A model generated the notes under the pieces. It made no database searches. It saw only the letters and a list, made by a program, of their open reading frames with translations, and was not told where the DNA came from. Positions 49,480 to 62,011 of a stretch of 64,000 nucleotides of DNA are shown piece after piece. Location: assembly GCF_000003855.2 (NCBI RefSeq), contig NW_003101682.1:6785361-6849360 (forward strand), in the 5' to 3' direction. Positions within the stretch are counted from its first letter, which is position 1, and every line of letters starts with the position of its first letter. The position numbers were made by a program, and so were the translations under genes. Source of the stretch: Blastomyces gilchristii SLH14081. Lineage: Eukaryota > Ascomycota > Eurotiomycetes > Onygenales > Ajellomycetaceae.

Positions 49480-50814
49480 TAAGCTTACAGTTGTGAGTTT
49501 ACTAGCTTGACTATTCTCTTCAGTTCTAGATTTGCTTTGAGCTTCATCTTTTCTCCAGTTCTTTTGAGTTCTTAAAGTAAACATACATTCTTTTGAGCTA
49601 GATGCATGTTTTTCTTTGTAATTAGAGCATTTAAGCAAAGTATGTTGACATATTTTATCTCTTTTTGAGCATGTTTCACATTTATACTCACTAGTTTTGT
49701 GATCTCTGGCACAGAATGTATATTTTGAGTCTCTAAAACAGGAGATTGCAAAGTATTCATATCTTTGACAGTTTGAACACTGTATTTAAGCTTTGAGATT
49801 CATTCTTGAGTCTTTGTATTCTTGAACTCTCATATTCAAATCTGCTACTCTTACTTCAGAGATCTTTGACTGTTCAAGTGTCTTTATATATACTAGAACA
49901 GAGGCATTTCTTCTGCTTTATCTGAACTTAATTGAATTTAGTTATACAGGCTCTTTTCTCAGTTGAATAGAGTTGTATTCTTCTAATTCATTTTTGAGAA
50001 GTAGCATTTCTTCTTCACAGTCAAAAATTTCAACTGAAATATCATGAAGAATGAATTTGTCTCACTTTTCATCTCTCTCAGATAGAATTATTGTGTTTAA
50101 CAAAGATTCTACTGCTGATTTTCAGAGATTCTCATTCTGAATAAGAAATTCTGCACTGAATTCAGACATTGTAGTTAGAATGATAGAGTTTTCAAAGAAG
50201 AATGACTTAATTAAAGCTATAACTGATTTTTGAACTTCAATATCAGTCATTTAACTGAGAAAAAAACTGCTGATTAATTTCATTTCTGATTCTGAAAATG
50301 AGATTTGAGTTTAGCTTGTTCCTTTGCAAGATGTCCTGGTTTGAGACTTTGAGAATAAGTCTTCTATTTCTGAAGATTTGAAAGTTTTTCTTCTTTTACA
50401 TTATTTTCTTTACTTTTCTATGAATAGAAGTATGAGCATTATTCTTCTCAGTTTTCTCAGGATTTTGAGCATGTTTTGAGATAGCAGGTTTAGAGACAGC
50501 AGATTCAGCTGCTTGAGCATATGTTTTCTTCTAATTCAAAGAAGAAGAAGAAGTAGAAAAAGAGAAAGAAGAGTAAGATGAGAAGTCATTAATTATACTA
50601 GAAATTTTCAATATTTTTTGAACTGTGTTTGAAATTCCAAGTTTGAACTTGATCACCTCCTGTAGTTGTCTAGCCTGAGTATGAAGAATTAACAGAACTT
50701 CTTCATTCATCTCACTCAGACACTGCTTTTCAAGAATCTTGCTTGCTTTTTCAAGTTTCTGTATTTCAAGAACTTGTTGTTTCTCTATTTCTTCTTTCTT
50801 TCTTCTCTTCAGAA
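49480..50814 (-). pseudogene. LINE B ORF1 relic, N-terminus missing
   Basis: The CCHC zinc-knuckle region is readable (HAQKEIKYVNILC in one frame and knuckles in the other) and aligns with copy A. The first roughly 25 codons are absent because the element is truncated at 50814. Broken by stops and frame changes. Confidence 0.8.
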
Positions 50815-52153
50815 GTAGTAATATCTTTGATAACAGTATCTTTCATAGTAATATCTTCAGTGACTGACTTGTCAGAATCTTCTTAATCATCATTTTCTGA
50901 GATATTTTCTAGAATATTCTCTGAGATATTCTTCTCAGCATCTGCTTTCAAAAGTCACTCTATATGCTTGATATTATCAGCAGCATTCTTGTTATATGAC
51001 TCTGTCTTTAGACAATGTTAGTTTTTATAATAATAAGATATTAAAAGTGATAAATGTACTGAGAATAGCAATGCTTCTTCATCAGAAACATCATTATCTG
51101 AATCACTGTCAGTGAAATTCTTATTTGCAGTTTCTGGGAAAAGAGAGCTCTGAGGTTGGAATTCTGATTGATCATCTCTGAATTCTTGTCTAGAGACAGA
51201 TAGCAGATAGTGTTTCAGATTTCAATTAAACAGACATAACATTTTACTTTCTGATATGATTTGTAGAAACAAGTTGTATAGTTGAAAAGATATGATTAAA
51301 GTGAGTGAGTGATCTTGATGAAATAAAGAGATGAGGTTAAATTACTGAAAACAAGTATATTAATAAGAGCTGTAATCAGTAACAATCTATATTAAATTAA
51401 TATTAATAATCAAACTATTTTCTTTATTTCAAGATTATATTTCTGCAAGCTTCTGAAATCAGTATCATTCATTGACTAGAATTTCAATCTAATTTCAAAA
51501 ATGAATACTCTTATTGACTCTGATATGCTAGATCTTTCTGAACTTTCTTATCTAGTAGATTTAATAAGACAATTCACTGATTTCAAAGAAAATTCAATAT
51601 TAACATTTCTTAATCATAGCAGGCACACAATGACATCAATGAAGAATGCTCAACAGATGAGAAGAATAGTGAGAAGAACTCAAACTTCTCACTAATAAGC
51701 AATTCATCAAGAAGATGTCAGAGAACTAGACACTCTGACACTGAAATGTATGAGAAGGAGATTTGCTTGACAGAGCAATATCTGCAGCTAGAGATCAAAT
51801 GAATATATTTTCTGTTCTTCACAAAGAAAAATCTCAATCAGACAGTCATGAAAATAATCAAAACTGATGATAAAATATTGTATATATTCTCATTCAGCAG
51901 AATAACAATGCTGAACACAGTCAAGACCTGGAAATCAAGATCATTAAAGAAAATGAAGACAAGTATTTAGATTTAGTAAAATAGCAACTTTTCAGTGAGA
52001 TATAATAAATTCTTGATAAGAGATTATAAATCTCTGATGAGAATTCAGTGAGAAATCTTAGAAAAATCTAAACTTTTGTAATCAAGTTAGCTAACTTAAT
52101 TTCAATATAGAATCATGTTCAATGAGAAAAGACAAAGAGCAGAACAAGTTCAG
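50815..52153. other. AT-rich DNA between LINE B and gypsy element
   Basis: RIP-type sequence. A 64-codon plus-strand open frame (51501-51695) and the following reading (DLLDRAISAARDQMN, about 51760-51805, in another frame) suggest a decayed plus-strand gene. I do not recognise the family. The gypsy element later inserted at its right end, since TTCAG is duplicated there, so this stretch was once contiguous with 57902 onward. Confidence 0.45.
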
Positions 52154-52484
52154 TGTAAGAGGCCTACGCCGATTAGATCGGTATAATATATAGGTCTTAT
52201 ATAACAAAGATAAAAACGTTAAAGAAGGAAAGAAAGAGAAAGTACGAGAATCAGTGATCAAGATGAATATTTATACATGTATGTGATGGCGTACGCGGTG
52301 GAGCTTCGGGGTGGAAGAATATGCGCGTGTTCATAGCAGCCGAGGATCAGTGATTGAGAATGGCTGAGAATCAGAGTGTACGCTACGCGCGTTCATAGCA
52401 GCCATGAATCAGCAATTGAAAATAGAAGAATCTATGAAGTGTAATAAAATAGTCTATATGATTGATTGAGTGCAGCTCATCACA
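52154..52484 (-). repeat. Gypsy LTR, left (3' LTR)
   Basis: 331 bp, TGTAAGAGGCC to CATCACA. The left, outer portion keeps C and G at sites mutated in the right LTR (TACGCCGATTAGATCGG), while the right, inner portion is mutated (CAGCTCATCACA against CAGCCCGCCACA). Confidence 0.95.
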
Positions 52485-52500
52485 TTAGTCCCTTCTTTTC
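52485..52500 (-). other. Gypsy polypurine tract
   Basis: On the minus strand GAAAAGAAGGGACTAA directly precedes the LTR, the expected position and composition of the plus-strand primer for an element coding on this strand. Confidence 0.75.
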
Positions 52501-52519
52501 AGAAGCAGTTCTCATCAGT

Positions 52520-55500
52520 CAAGAACTGCTGTTTCAGATAATACAGAACTCAGAGTTTAGATCAGTTGATTATAACTGACTTATTTCATAAGATATTATC
52601 AGCTGCAGCTGTGAGATCTCTCATTGAAAATATCTTCAATCTCTCACTCAAGCTCATTATCTTCTTCTATGATGCCTGATGACTATCAGTCAGAAGTCAG
52701 CTGAGAAGAAAACAGATCAGTGATAGTATGACAGAGTAAGCTTGTATGAAATACATTATGAATCTCTGATAATGTATCAAGATAGTAATTATAACTATCT
52801 AGAACTTCTATCACTTTATATCTGACATAGCAGTAGTCTAGTATATAAGATGAACATGTGATTCATATATTCTTGAGATTCAATTTTACAAGGTCTTCTA
52901 TCTTATACTGCTCTGCAGAATCTTGTCAGATGTTAATTTAATCTTCTTAATCTTATTTTATAGTTATTATGAAGATCTCTGCTTAGTCACAGATATCTCA
53001 GAGCTTTATTACTATATTATCAGCAATCTGAATCAGACTGCAGAGGTTCAGTGTGAACTGTGTAATCTTTAGAAGATTTAACACTTTCATGTGATATTCA
53101 TATGTAAGAAAGAACAGACTTATATCTGTTAAAACAGTATCTTGATCATTAATAGTGATCTCTGTATGTAGAAGAAGATTATATTAATCATCTTATAAGT
53201 AATTACAGAACTTATAAAGATAATTCTTTACAGTCTGAATTATTCATTCTAATGCATTATCAGTCTCAGAGTGATAGATAATTAACAGATAGTATATAAT
53301 CTTGAGAACTTGATAGATTCTTATTCAGAGAGTACTCATAAATTAACAGTTTTAATTCAATACTATTAATCTCAGTAACTTATATATCTGATAGAATAAA
53401 CTTTATAAGAAGACTTCAGTAACTTGTTTAATATTCATCTTATTATAAGATTTCAATATTATATTCTTACTTAGTCAGTTAATAATGATCAGAATGTTTC
53501 TATAATTCTTACTCTTAGATAGATTAATAGTAAAGTCAATTACTACATCTTATCAGATTCTATCAGAAATATTAAGTGATTTTAGTAGATCTTTTCTACA
53601 GTTCTTTTATAAAATAATAGAAGAATAGTAATTACAGTTTCAGATAAAGCATCTGATACTGTTTAATATCTCAGATTAGTAGAATTCTCAGAAGATCATT
53701 CTATACAGTTATTCACAGCTCAGATAATTAGTTATATATAAATTATACATCTCTTATATTATCTGAGTGTGTAAGAGTTCAGAGTGAGAGACTCAGTATC
53801 ATTTATAGAATTATAGAGTATTATTATTATTAATTGAATATTCTGAGATATCAATTCTTATACATAGTTCTGAAGAAAATCAGAGTGCTTCTTAATATAC
53901 TGCTTCAGTGAGAGTCTGAAGAAGTTTATCAGTCTGAGCTGTCATATACTACAGTTTATTCAGTGTAGAGAAAGTGAAGATATTAATATCAGTTCTAATC
54001 AGAGAAGTATATATAATGCTATAAGCTGTTTTATCTTAATTAACTAGTATCTTCAGATTCAAGAGTCAGTGCTCTTAGTTCATTCAGTGAGTATCTGTTA
54101 TATTGAATAACATATCTTACTCTCATTATAAGAGAGTGTCTATCATTGAGTTCTGACTGTGAGAATGATAGTATATTATAAAATGAAAGTGATTTAGAAA
54201 CTCAGATTATTATATCTATTATTTAGTAAGTTTATAAATAGTTATAAAGTATTTAAGATTCTTATAATCTATAACTATTTCAAATTCAGAGATACTTCAG
54301 AGTTCAGAGTCTTATTCTTCTAAACAGTGTATAATTATAAGAAGTTTCTTATTATAGATCTCATAATTGTATTCAGCAGAACTCAGTTTCTTAGATATAA
54401 AGACATATAATCATAGAATATCTTTATCATTATATTATAATATCACTTCATCTATTATATAGTCAGAGAAATCAGCTTTAATAACTATCTCATAATCAGA
54501 ATCAAATGTTATCAGTAGAGAGATATTAATGAATATCTTCTTCATTTATATAAATGCAGCTTCAGTGTTCACTGATTATTAAAATACTGAGTCTTTCTTA
54601 GTAAGATCTGTAAGTGATCTTATAATATCTGAGAAGTTTTATATAAATCATTAATAGAAGTTAGCAAATTCAATGAAGCTTTATACATCTTTCACAGTAT
54701 ATAAAGCTTCTTATTCAAGAATGATAGAGACTTTCTCAGAATTTATTTAAATTTTCTTATCAGCTTCTATAATAAAACTCAGATACTTAATACTCTTGAC
54801 TTTAAAATTATACTTGTTAATATCTATCAGTAGTTCTACTTCTTATAGTCATTGTAATATCTTTCACACATGTTCTTAATATTCTTTTCTGAATTTATCA
54901 GTGAAGATGAGAATATCATTCAGATAAGTAGATACAAACTTATTAAGAAAATCTCAGAGTACTCAGTTAATATACTTCTGAAATATACTGAGAGTATTAG
55001 TCAGTTCAAAGAGTGTGACTATTTATTCAAAGAGATTATAATATGTTCAGAATGCTGTAAGTTATTCATCTTCTTCAGTGATACAAATCTTATGAAATAC
55101 AGCAATGATATCTAGTTTTATAAATTATTAAGCTCACTCAATCTATGCTAGAGTTTCATTGATAAGAGATAAAGAATATCAATCTTTCTTTATTAATCTG
55201 TTCAGATCTCAGTAGTTTACACAGAATCAGAGTTCTTTATCTGATTTCTTTGTAAAGAGAATAGAGGCTGCAGTGAAAGAGTTATTAACATATATGAATT
55301 CTTTATTTAACAGATTATTGAGTGTCTTTCAAAGAAGAAGAAGTTTATCTCAGAATATGTTATAAAGAGAGTCTTATAACAGTTCAGAGTTCTTATTATT
55401 CTTTTTCTCTAACTTAATACTGTGATTCACTTCAGAATCTCATAAGAGAGATATGTTTATAATATTATCTTATCAGAAGATATCTAGATATTTATAATAT

Positions 55501-57500
55501 TATTAAGAGAGTTTTATATAAGAATCTGTTATTATAACACAGAATAACTTTTCTAGAGCCTTTTTAATATCAGTCAGACTAATGAAATAGATTGATATAT
55601 AATTCTACTGTCAGTGAACTTATCAGTAACTCTGTCAGTGATTTTGATGATGACTTCTTTTTCAGAGTATTTCATACACATTGACAGAGATCTGTGTCAG
55701 ATTCATGATCTTATGAATATCATCTTCATGAACTCTATCATTGTTAGAAAATATCAAGCTTCTGTTTTAAGTATTCAATAAAATGTCTTGTTCAGATAGT
55801 CAGACAAGTTCTAATATAAGATTATAATCAAGATTATCAACTTTATATGTATAGATATCTTTATACTAATGTTCTTTCACATCTATAATCAGCTTCATTA
55901 TATAACAGATACAAATGTCTTTTGAATCATTAAATTCTGTAAGAAGTCAGGGTTTTAATAGAGAGATACACTGAAGATTATAACATTTTGTAACTGAAGA
56001 TTTTATCATTATATAGTGACATAGACTACTGTCTATCATGGCTTTCATATTATACATATTATCAATCACAGTAGATACAAGAATCACATTCATTGTCATC
56101 TTCTCTTTAAATTATTGTCATTTAATCTCTTCAAGCTTCTGTTTATGAATTTGAATAGAAGCTAATCTTTTTCCTGTTTCATCAGAGCATTCTTATAGTT
56201 ATTCTCTGAATCTTTGTCTAATGTAACATGATTGATGTGAACAGACACTGATTCATTCTTTAAATAAGAAGACACTGATCTTTCTCTCAAGTATGAAGAT
56301 ACATAGATTGATCAGCAGTTGAAAGCAATGTGTTCTGATCAGTTACAGTTAATGCATACTTTATATTATCATCAATCAGTAACTTCTTCAGAAGTGATTT
56401 CAGAAACTCAGAAGCCTGTTCAAATAGCAGAAACTCTTACTTATGCATAGACATTTGAATCTATTCAGTTCATGATATCTGCATTATTGCTGTTACTTCT
56501 CTTCAGTACAGATGTATGAGTGACTGAGATATAACATCTTCTGCCACTATTCTGTATACTCTTGAGCTTGATAAGACAGTCATTCAATGTCTGAAGCTGT
56601 GTGCAGAAGTCTTTATAAGTCTGATCTTCATCTACACTTACAAGAGTCTGTAAGAGTTTAAAAGTCAATGTCTTCTTGAGCATGCTAATCTTTATTTAAT
56701 TCTCTCAAGATTGATTATCTGCTTCTATAATCTTGATGTTAAAGTCAGGAATAAATATTATAAGAGAAGTGTTTCTCTGTCAGACACTCTGTAATTAATT
56801 TAATACTTTCTATTATATAGCAGTGTCTTAGAACAGAATATCAAGATATTTTATAATATTATCAGATGTTCACAATGCTGATTCACATACTTTCATTCAT
56901 GAATGAAACTTCTATTTCATACAATTCTTCAATTATTTATTGATATATCAACTTTGATTGATTAATGAACTGATGAAATCTTCATCTACACTCAGTTTCA
57001 TAAGCATTTTCATTCTCTATGATGAGTAGAGAGTGAGATCAGAAGTATTGAAATATACAGAAGTATCTAAGTATTCTTTCAGCACTTTTATATTTGATTC
57101 TGTAGGTGTTGAAATTGCATGAGTTAATCATTGAATCTCTTTATATTAAAGTTATTGAGTTGCATACATATCAGCTATTTATTATTGTTGTAATTTCAAC
57201 ATTGCTCAGAGTCACTGTGACATTACATCTATACTCATATTTGAGAGTTTTATATTATTGTTAGACATGATTATATCAATCATTAGATATATGATAACTG
57301 CGAAATCTGAAGAAGTGTAATTATATTTTCATACATCTGAGTGTCAGAACTCTCAGGTCTTTCACTGACATTCTCTTGTAAAATCTTATTCTCTTTATAA
57401 GATCTTGTTACAGAGTCAGAGTGACTGATGAGCAAGCTTCTATCTGAGAACTTGATATTCACTTAACTATTTAACTGTTTCTCTATTTCTTATGTATTGT
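52520..57500 (-). pseudogene. Gypsy gag-pol relic
   Basis: Gag is readable at 56683-56465 (LLQTLVSVDEDQTYKDFCTQ, LNDCLIKLK), resembling the retrotransposon gag domain. RT is seen at about 54960-54898, DFLNKFVSTYLNDILIFTDK, where YLDD has become YLND by a G-to-A change. RNase H is seen at about 54505-54445, DYEIVIKADFSDYIID, matching the YEV.TDASDY motif. IN core is seen at about 53550-53460, VVIDFTINLSKSKNYRNILI, matching the DFI..LP.S region. Stops interrupt every domain. Protease and chromodomain were not identified. Confidence 0.88.
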
Positions 57501-57565
57501 TACACATTCAGATATCTCTCAATAAATAATCATTTCTAATGAGAAGACAATGAACATTTTTATAG

Positions 57566-57896
57566 TATAAGAGGCCTACACTGATTAGATCAGTATAATA
57601 TATAGATCTTATATAACAAAGATAAAAACATTAAAGAAGGAAAGAAAGAGAAAGTGTGAGAATCAGCAATTGAGGTGAATATTTATACATGTATGTGATG
57701 GTGTATGTGGTGGAGCTTCAGGGCGGAAGAATATGCGCGCGTTCATAGCGGCCAAGGATCAGTGATCAGGAATGGCCGAGAATCGGAGCGTACGCTACGC
57801 GCGTTCGTAGCGGCCGCGGATCGGCGATCGGGAATGGAAGAATCTATGGAGTGTAATGGAATAGTCTATATGATTGATCGGGCGCAGCCCGCCACA
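57566..57896 (-). repeat. Gypsy LTR, right (5' LTR)
   Basis: 331 bp, TATAAGAGGCC to CCGCCACA. The first base pair TG has become TA. The inner (left) half is mutated relative to the left LTR, while the outer (right) half is rich in CpG (for example GCGGCCGCGGATCGGCGATCG) and unmutated. Confidence 0.95.
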
Positions 57897-57901
57897 TTCA
57901 G

Positions 57902-59089
57902 AGATAATCAGCTTGTATAATTATTATAAAGAAATAATCATCTTTGATTACTTTTATAAGTTATTCACTGTCAAAAAGTTCTTCCTGATTTTTTATTGAG
58001 TGTGAGAAGTTATTGACTTTGATTAATTCTCTGAGTGAGAACAATGATATATGAAATGTAAGTTAGCATAATTCAAATTGTTTCAAAAACTAGAAACTGA
58101 TTTCAAAAACAGAGATATATGTCAATCTGACAACTCAGATCAAAATGTTTGATAATACTGATATAAACAAAAATTTCACTGCAGTTATAATGCAATGATA
58201 AAATATTCTAATATTTTAAGATCTGATAAGTGATGTTTCTAAATATTGAGAAATTATCAGAGATGACTTTGCAGAGGTGATTCAGAATATCTTAATAGTT
58301 AAAAAGAGATGTGTGATGAAAGATGCATGAAAGAAGATATGAAAAAAGATTAAATTTTCAGAGATACTTTCAGCAAAAGATAGATAATATAGAGATTTCT
58401 GACACAATCTATTTCTATTTCAATATATTTAGTTTTCTATGTATTTTATATATAAATTAGTTAATATATACTTTATTATATATCATTAGAATACATCTGT
58501 CTTGATATTCACTGATAAAAGTTATTATATCATTTATCTTGTATTTAATTATAGTTATAGCTACAGCAGAATCACTGATTTCACTGTATTAGAAAATCTT
58601 CTTATTCATCTGAAATTCTGTAGATATATTTCTAATAGTGTATTAAACACTTGTTCTCAGTTAATTAAAATGATTTTATATTCAAAATAGCTGTAATTCA
58701 TTCAGCAATAGTCTGTGCAGAAGATATTTATTATAAAAATAAGATATAGATGAAATCTATCAGATTCACTGATTATACTCAGAGATAAAGTATGAAAACA
58801 ATCACTCTGTTATATAATAATATATAAAGATGAATCAATAACATATATAAAGAGAATAACTTATTATCTTCTTTTTCTTTCATTCTTTCTTTCTTCTTTA
58901 TATAATAATATTATACTGTGAAAATCATTCTCTGTTCATTCTGCTCCTTCTCATCTTCAGCAAGATTAGTATTCTGTCAGCTGTAATAGAAAGCTTTAAT
59001 AAGACAAGTTCTGATTTCAAGATATCTTATTCACAGAATATCATAAATATCAGTAATTTACAACAGCAATAACAGTAATAATAACAGCA
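57902..59089. other. AT-rich DNA right of gypsy element
   Basis: RIP-type sequence contiguous with 50815-52153 before the gypsy insertion. No readable domain on either strand. Confidence 0.45.
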
Positions 59090-59765
59090 GTAAAAATAAC
59101 TAGTGAAATATCAAAGCATATACATGCAGCTGCTGTAAAAGCTCAGGAGAAGAAGATAAGCTAGTAGAATACTCTGATGAAGCAGTCAGATAAGAAGACT
59201 ATATATAAACACTGTATCAGATAAATTTTTCTCTGTTATCTTGAAGTCTTTTATGATAAGATGAAGAAAAGCTCAAAGCTGTGTAAGAACTGTAATCATG
59301 ATAAAAAGAAATGTGTAATCTTTTTCTCTGAATTAAAAGAGTATGTTAACAAGCTGGTCTGAATTCATGATTTTTATGTTACTTCATCAGATGATTTCAA
59401 GAAATCAGTTAAGAAATTAATATTAAAGATAGTGAAGAATCTGATTAAACAAATCAAGAAGACTAGAACATACTATCAGAAAATGAAGAGTGTGACTGTT
59501 ATAATCAAATCACTGAATACAATTATCAGTATCACTGAAAAGATCAGAATTGAGATGTAAAAAGCTATAATAAATATTGAACAGATTAAATTAACAGTTG
59601 AGTAGAAGAAAATAGTGATTGAAAAGTTTAAATTAACAGTTAAGTAGAAGAAATTAATGATTGAAAAATTCAAATTGATAGTTCAGTATGAAATTCTGAT
59701 GACAGTTAATTATCATATGAAAGATCAGAATCAGGTAATAGTATATCTGATAAACACAATGAATT
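59090..59765 (+). pseudogene. Decayed coiled-coil/Cys-motif gene
   Basis: Plus-strand reading with stops ignored gives LCKNCNHDKKKCVIFFSELK (a C-x2-C-x6-C cluster), then EYVNKLV, HDFYVTSSDDFKKSVKKLI and a Lys-rich stretch. Imperfect repeats of about 16 residues follow, containing IEKFKLTVKQKK-like units (59580-59690). The amphipathic Lys/Ile pattern suggests a coiled coil. I do not recognise the family; it resembles hypothetical proteins encoded near fungal repeats. All stops lie where Gln or Arg is plausible, so RIP is the likely cause. Confidence 0.45.
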
Positions 59766-59812
59766 AGATAAATTAAAATGTCTTCAACATTGCAGTAAAA
59801 ATATATGAAATT

Positions 59813-60154
59813 TTAAACTAGATGAGAATGTTCTTCAACACTTGATAAAATACTGATGAGAATAAGAAGTCTGACAATGTCAATAATGCTGATAATTCTC
59901 TCTCTCTCACTTTCTCTATCTTCTCTGCTTCTCTCACTGTCTCTGCTGCTTATCTTGTCACTGTCTCTGCTGCTGATGCTGCTTCTCTCACTCTCTCTGC
60001 TGTCTGTCTTATTGCTGCTCCTGCTGCTTCTGCTGCTGCTGTCACTTCTGCTAGTTCTCTCTATCTCTTCTCTGAGATTCTGATAATCAGCTCTGATTTG
60101 AATGTTTTCTGTGATGAAAAAAATGTAAGTTAGAATCAGTAAAATACTTTTCAT
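59813..60154 (-). other. Ser/Arg-rich open frame, doubtful
   Basis: A 113-codon frame whose middle is a run of SR, DS and ER dipeptides (EERTSRSDSSSRSSRSSNKT and similar), caused by the CT-rich tract at 59895-60065. It has a hydrophobic start and end. The tract is open on the opposite strand too (Leu/Ser-rich), so the open frame probably reflects low complexity, not a gene. Confidence 0.25.
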
Positions 60155-60540
60155 ATTTATATATACAGAAGTTGATAATGATAATATAGATAAGTAAACA
60201 AACTATCTGTGAATATTCAGAAATTTCTCAGTCTAAATATTGTATTGACTCTGCTTCTCTCTCTGAGAAAACTTCAATCAGAATTCTCAAGTTCACTGAC
60301 ATTGATAAGAACAAGAACATGCAGGTGACAGAGAATGATGAGAAAGAATAGAAAATGATACAGAAAATCTGCAAGGAATTGAATTATCACTAGAGATTAT
60401 CAATATCAGTGAAGAAGATGTTTTTTTAAGTTAGTAGTTAGAGAGATAGAAATCAGTGACATTGTCAATATAATGATGATTTTTTCCTGTTCATAACTTG
60501 TTTATGATGATTCCACAGTGATTTCACCATTATATTAAGA

Positions 60541-62011
60541 TTTACAGTTCGGCGATGGTGTCACCAATTGAAATAGTGGAACAACCATAATCCGGTCGTA
60601 TAATAAGTCTACGTTTTTCCGGTATGGAGCTTATTCCGACGTCCTTCAATCCAAGAGAAGAACAACAACTGTCATGCAGACTTACGATGTTTAATGTAGC
60701 TCCTGTATTTTTCGTGCATAAATTTCTCCCCGCCGAACCGCCTACTAATCAGAAATGGGATAACTACCAGTATGGATCCTGGAACCGGGTAGTAGCGCAG
60801 ACGAGAGGCAGTATCGTGTTAAATGTCTTAAGATTCTCGAGTCCGATAGGTTGTTTATAGTCAAAGGGCGGTGGATAGTGTGATTTGAGAAATTGAGAGG
60901 CGATGACCACTCACTGCCCTCATTATTGAGTGAGAGTATCAGCGTAACGAAAAAGGAGTTTACCATACAAAAGATACTTATTGGACAATTCTACCCATAA
61001 TCTGTGTAGATAGTTATTAGTAGTTAATGAGGATATGAAATCTAACGTATGTATATATATTTCACCAGATTATTTGACTTTTTATTTAGAAAAATTGAAA
61101 ATCACACTAAAATTTAGTTAAAATATTAAGCTTGAAATATATTTTCTAAGTGTATGCATATACTCTTCTCCAATATCATTGTTATTCAAGTTGAATCGTT
61201 GAAAGATATTCATGTTTTCAACAAGTGCTTTTTGTATTGGTGAGCTCAAATGGGAGTACAAAATGCACCAGCTAGTGCCCGAACTCTGCAACTTTGTGAC
61301 AGATCACTTCACACTAAACGCATTCTACACCAAGCTAATCCAATCACTAAGAACTACGCATCATGGTGGCTCTGGCTGGAGCGCCGGAAGCCTCATCTAC
61401 GCGCTTATCCCAGGACAACAAAAATTGAAGGACACAGCCACCCGCTGATCAAGACAGCAGGCCAGAGACCATGAACCGTGAGAGCCGTGAACCGTTGCCT
61501 TGTCTGCATCTGCTGCAGTGCAGGATGCATGCCGCGCCAAATTCAGCTACAACCGGCTGGGTTTAGGCCATGGGGAACACGGGATTGAATAGCCGCGAGC
61601 ATCGGTCAGAAATTAGTGTATGCAGGCGAGTCATTTCAGACATCAACGTGCATTATTTTTCGGAGCAGGCGTCACGGCCTATCATCGCACGAGCACACGG
61701 GGTGATGAGCCAGTCGGATATGGCGAAAAAGCCAAGAAGAAAAAAGCAAGGAAAAGAAAAGAATAAGAAAATGGAGAAAAAAAAAAAAAACAATCATGCA
61801 GAGCGCCGTTGAACGGAGAAATCCAGGGATGGATGGCGGGGACGATGCTGTATAAATTCTCTGGCTTATGTCCTTACCCGACGTCCCTCGTCTGCCCTTC
61901 TGTCAAATTGCTCTTTCTTTGACGGAAAAGAATCACAATAATTAATAATTAATTACCTTTTCAAAAGTTCATATCGAGACATCGCACCACTAGGCATTTT
62001 TCCAGCTCACC
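60541..62011. other. GC-balanced DNA upstream of methyltransferase gene
   Basis: Host composition returns at about 60540, dips to AT-rich at 60970-61190, then recovers. Open frames at 60624-60860 and 61212-61474 have no recognised domain. The stretch before 62012 carries A-rich sequence (61735-61790) and a CT-rich leader (61880-61925), plausible promoter and 5' UTR for the methyltransferase. Confidence 0.5.

Larger units (their letters stand above)
44926..50814 (-). mobile_element. LINE copy B, 5'-truncated
   Basis: Homologous to copy A from the (TTA)n tail (44926-44948) to 50814, where similarity stops abruptly after CTTCTCTTCAGAA. Copy A continues for another 65 nt of ORF1 and its leader. 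5' truncation is usual for LINE insertion. Differences between the copies are mainly transitions. Left flank ACAATATC and right flank GTAATATC give a possible short target duplication around AATATC. A 400-N gap interrupts the RT region. Confidence 0.9.
52154..57896 (-). mobile_element. Complete Ty3/gypsy retrotransposon, RIP-decayed
   Basis: 5743 bp with two 331-bp LTRs and a perfect 5-bp target duplication, TTCAG at 52149-52153 and 57897-57901. Minus-strand coding is shown by a polypurine tract beside the left LTR and by domain order from right to left: gag, RT, RNase H, IN. IN after RNase H is the gypsy order. The interior is heavily mutated with stops. Both LTRs differ only by transitions. 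Confidence 0.95.

Noticed and set aside
57705..57920. 71-codon plus-strand frame
   Set aside because: It lies inside the CpG-rich, unmutated outer half of the right gypsy LTR and has no protein support.
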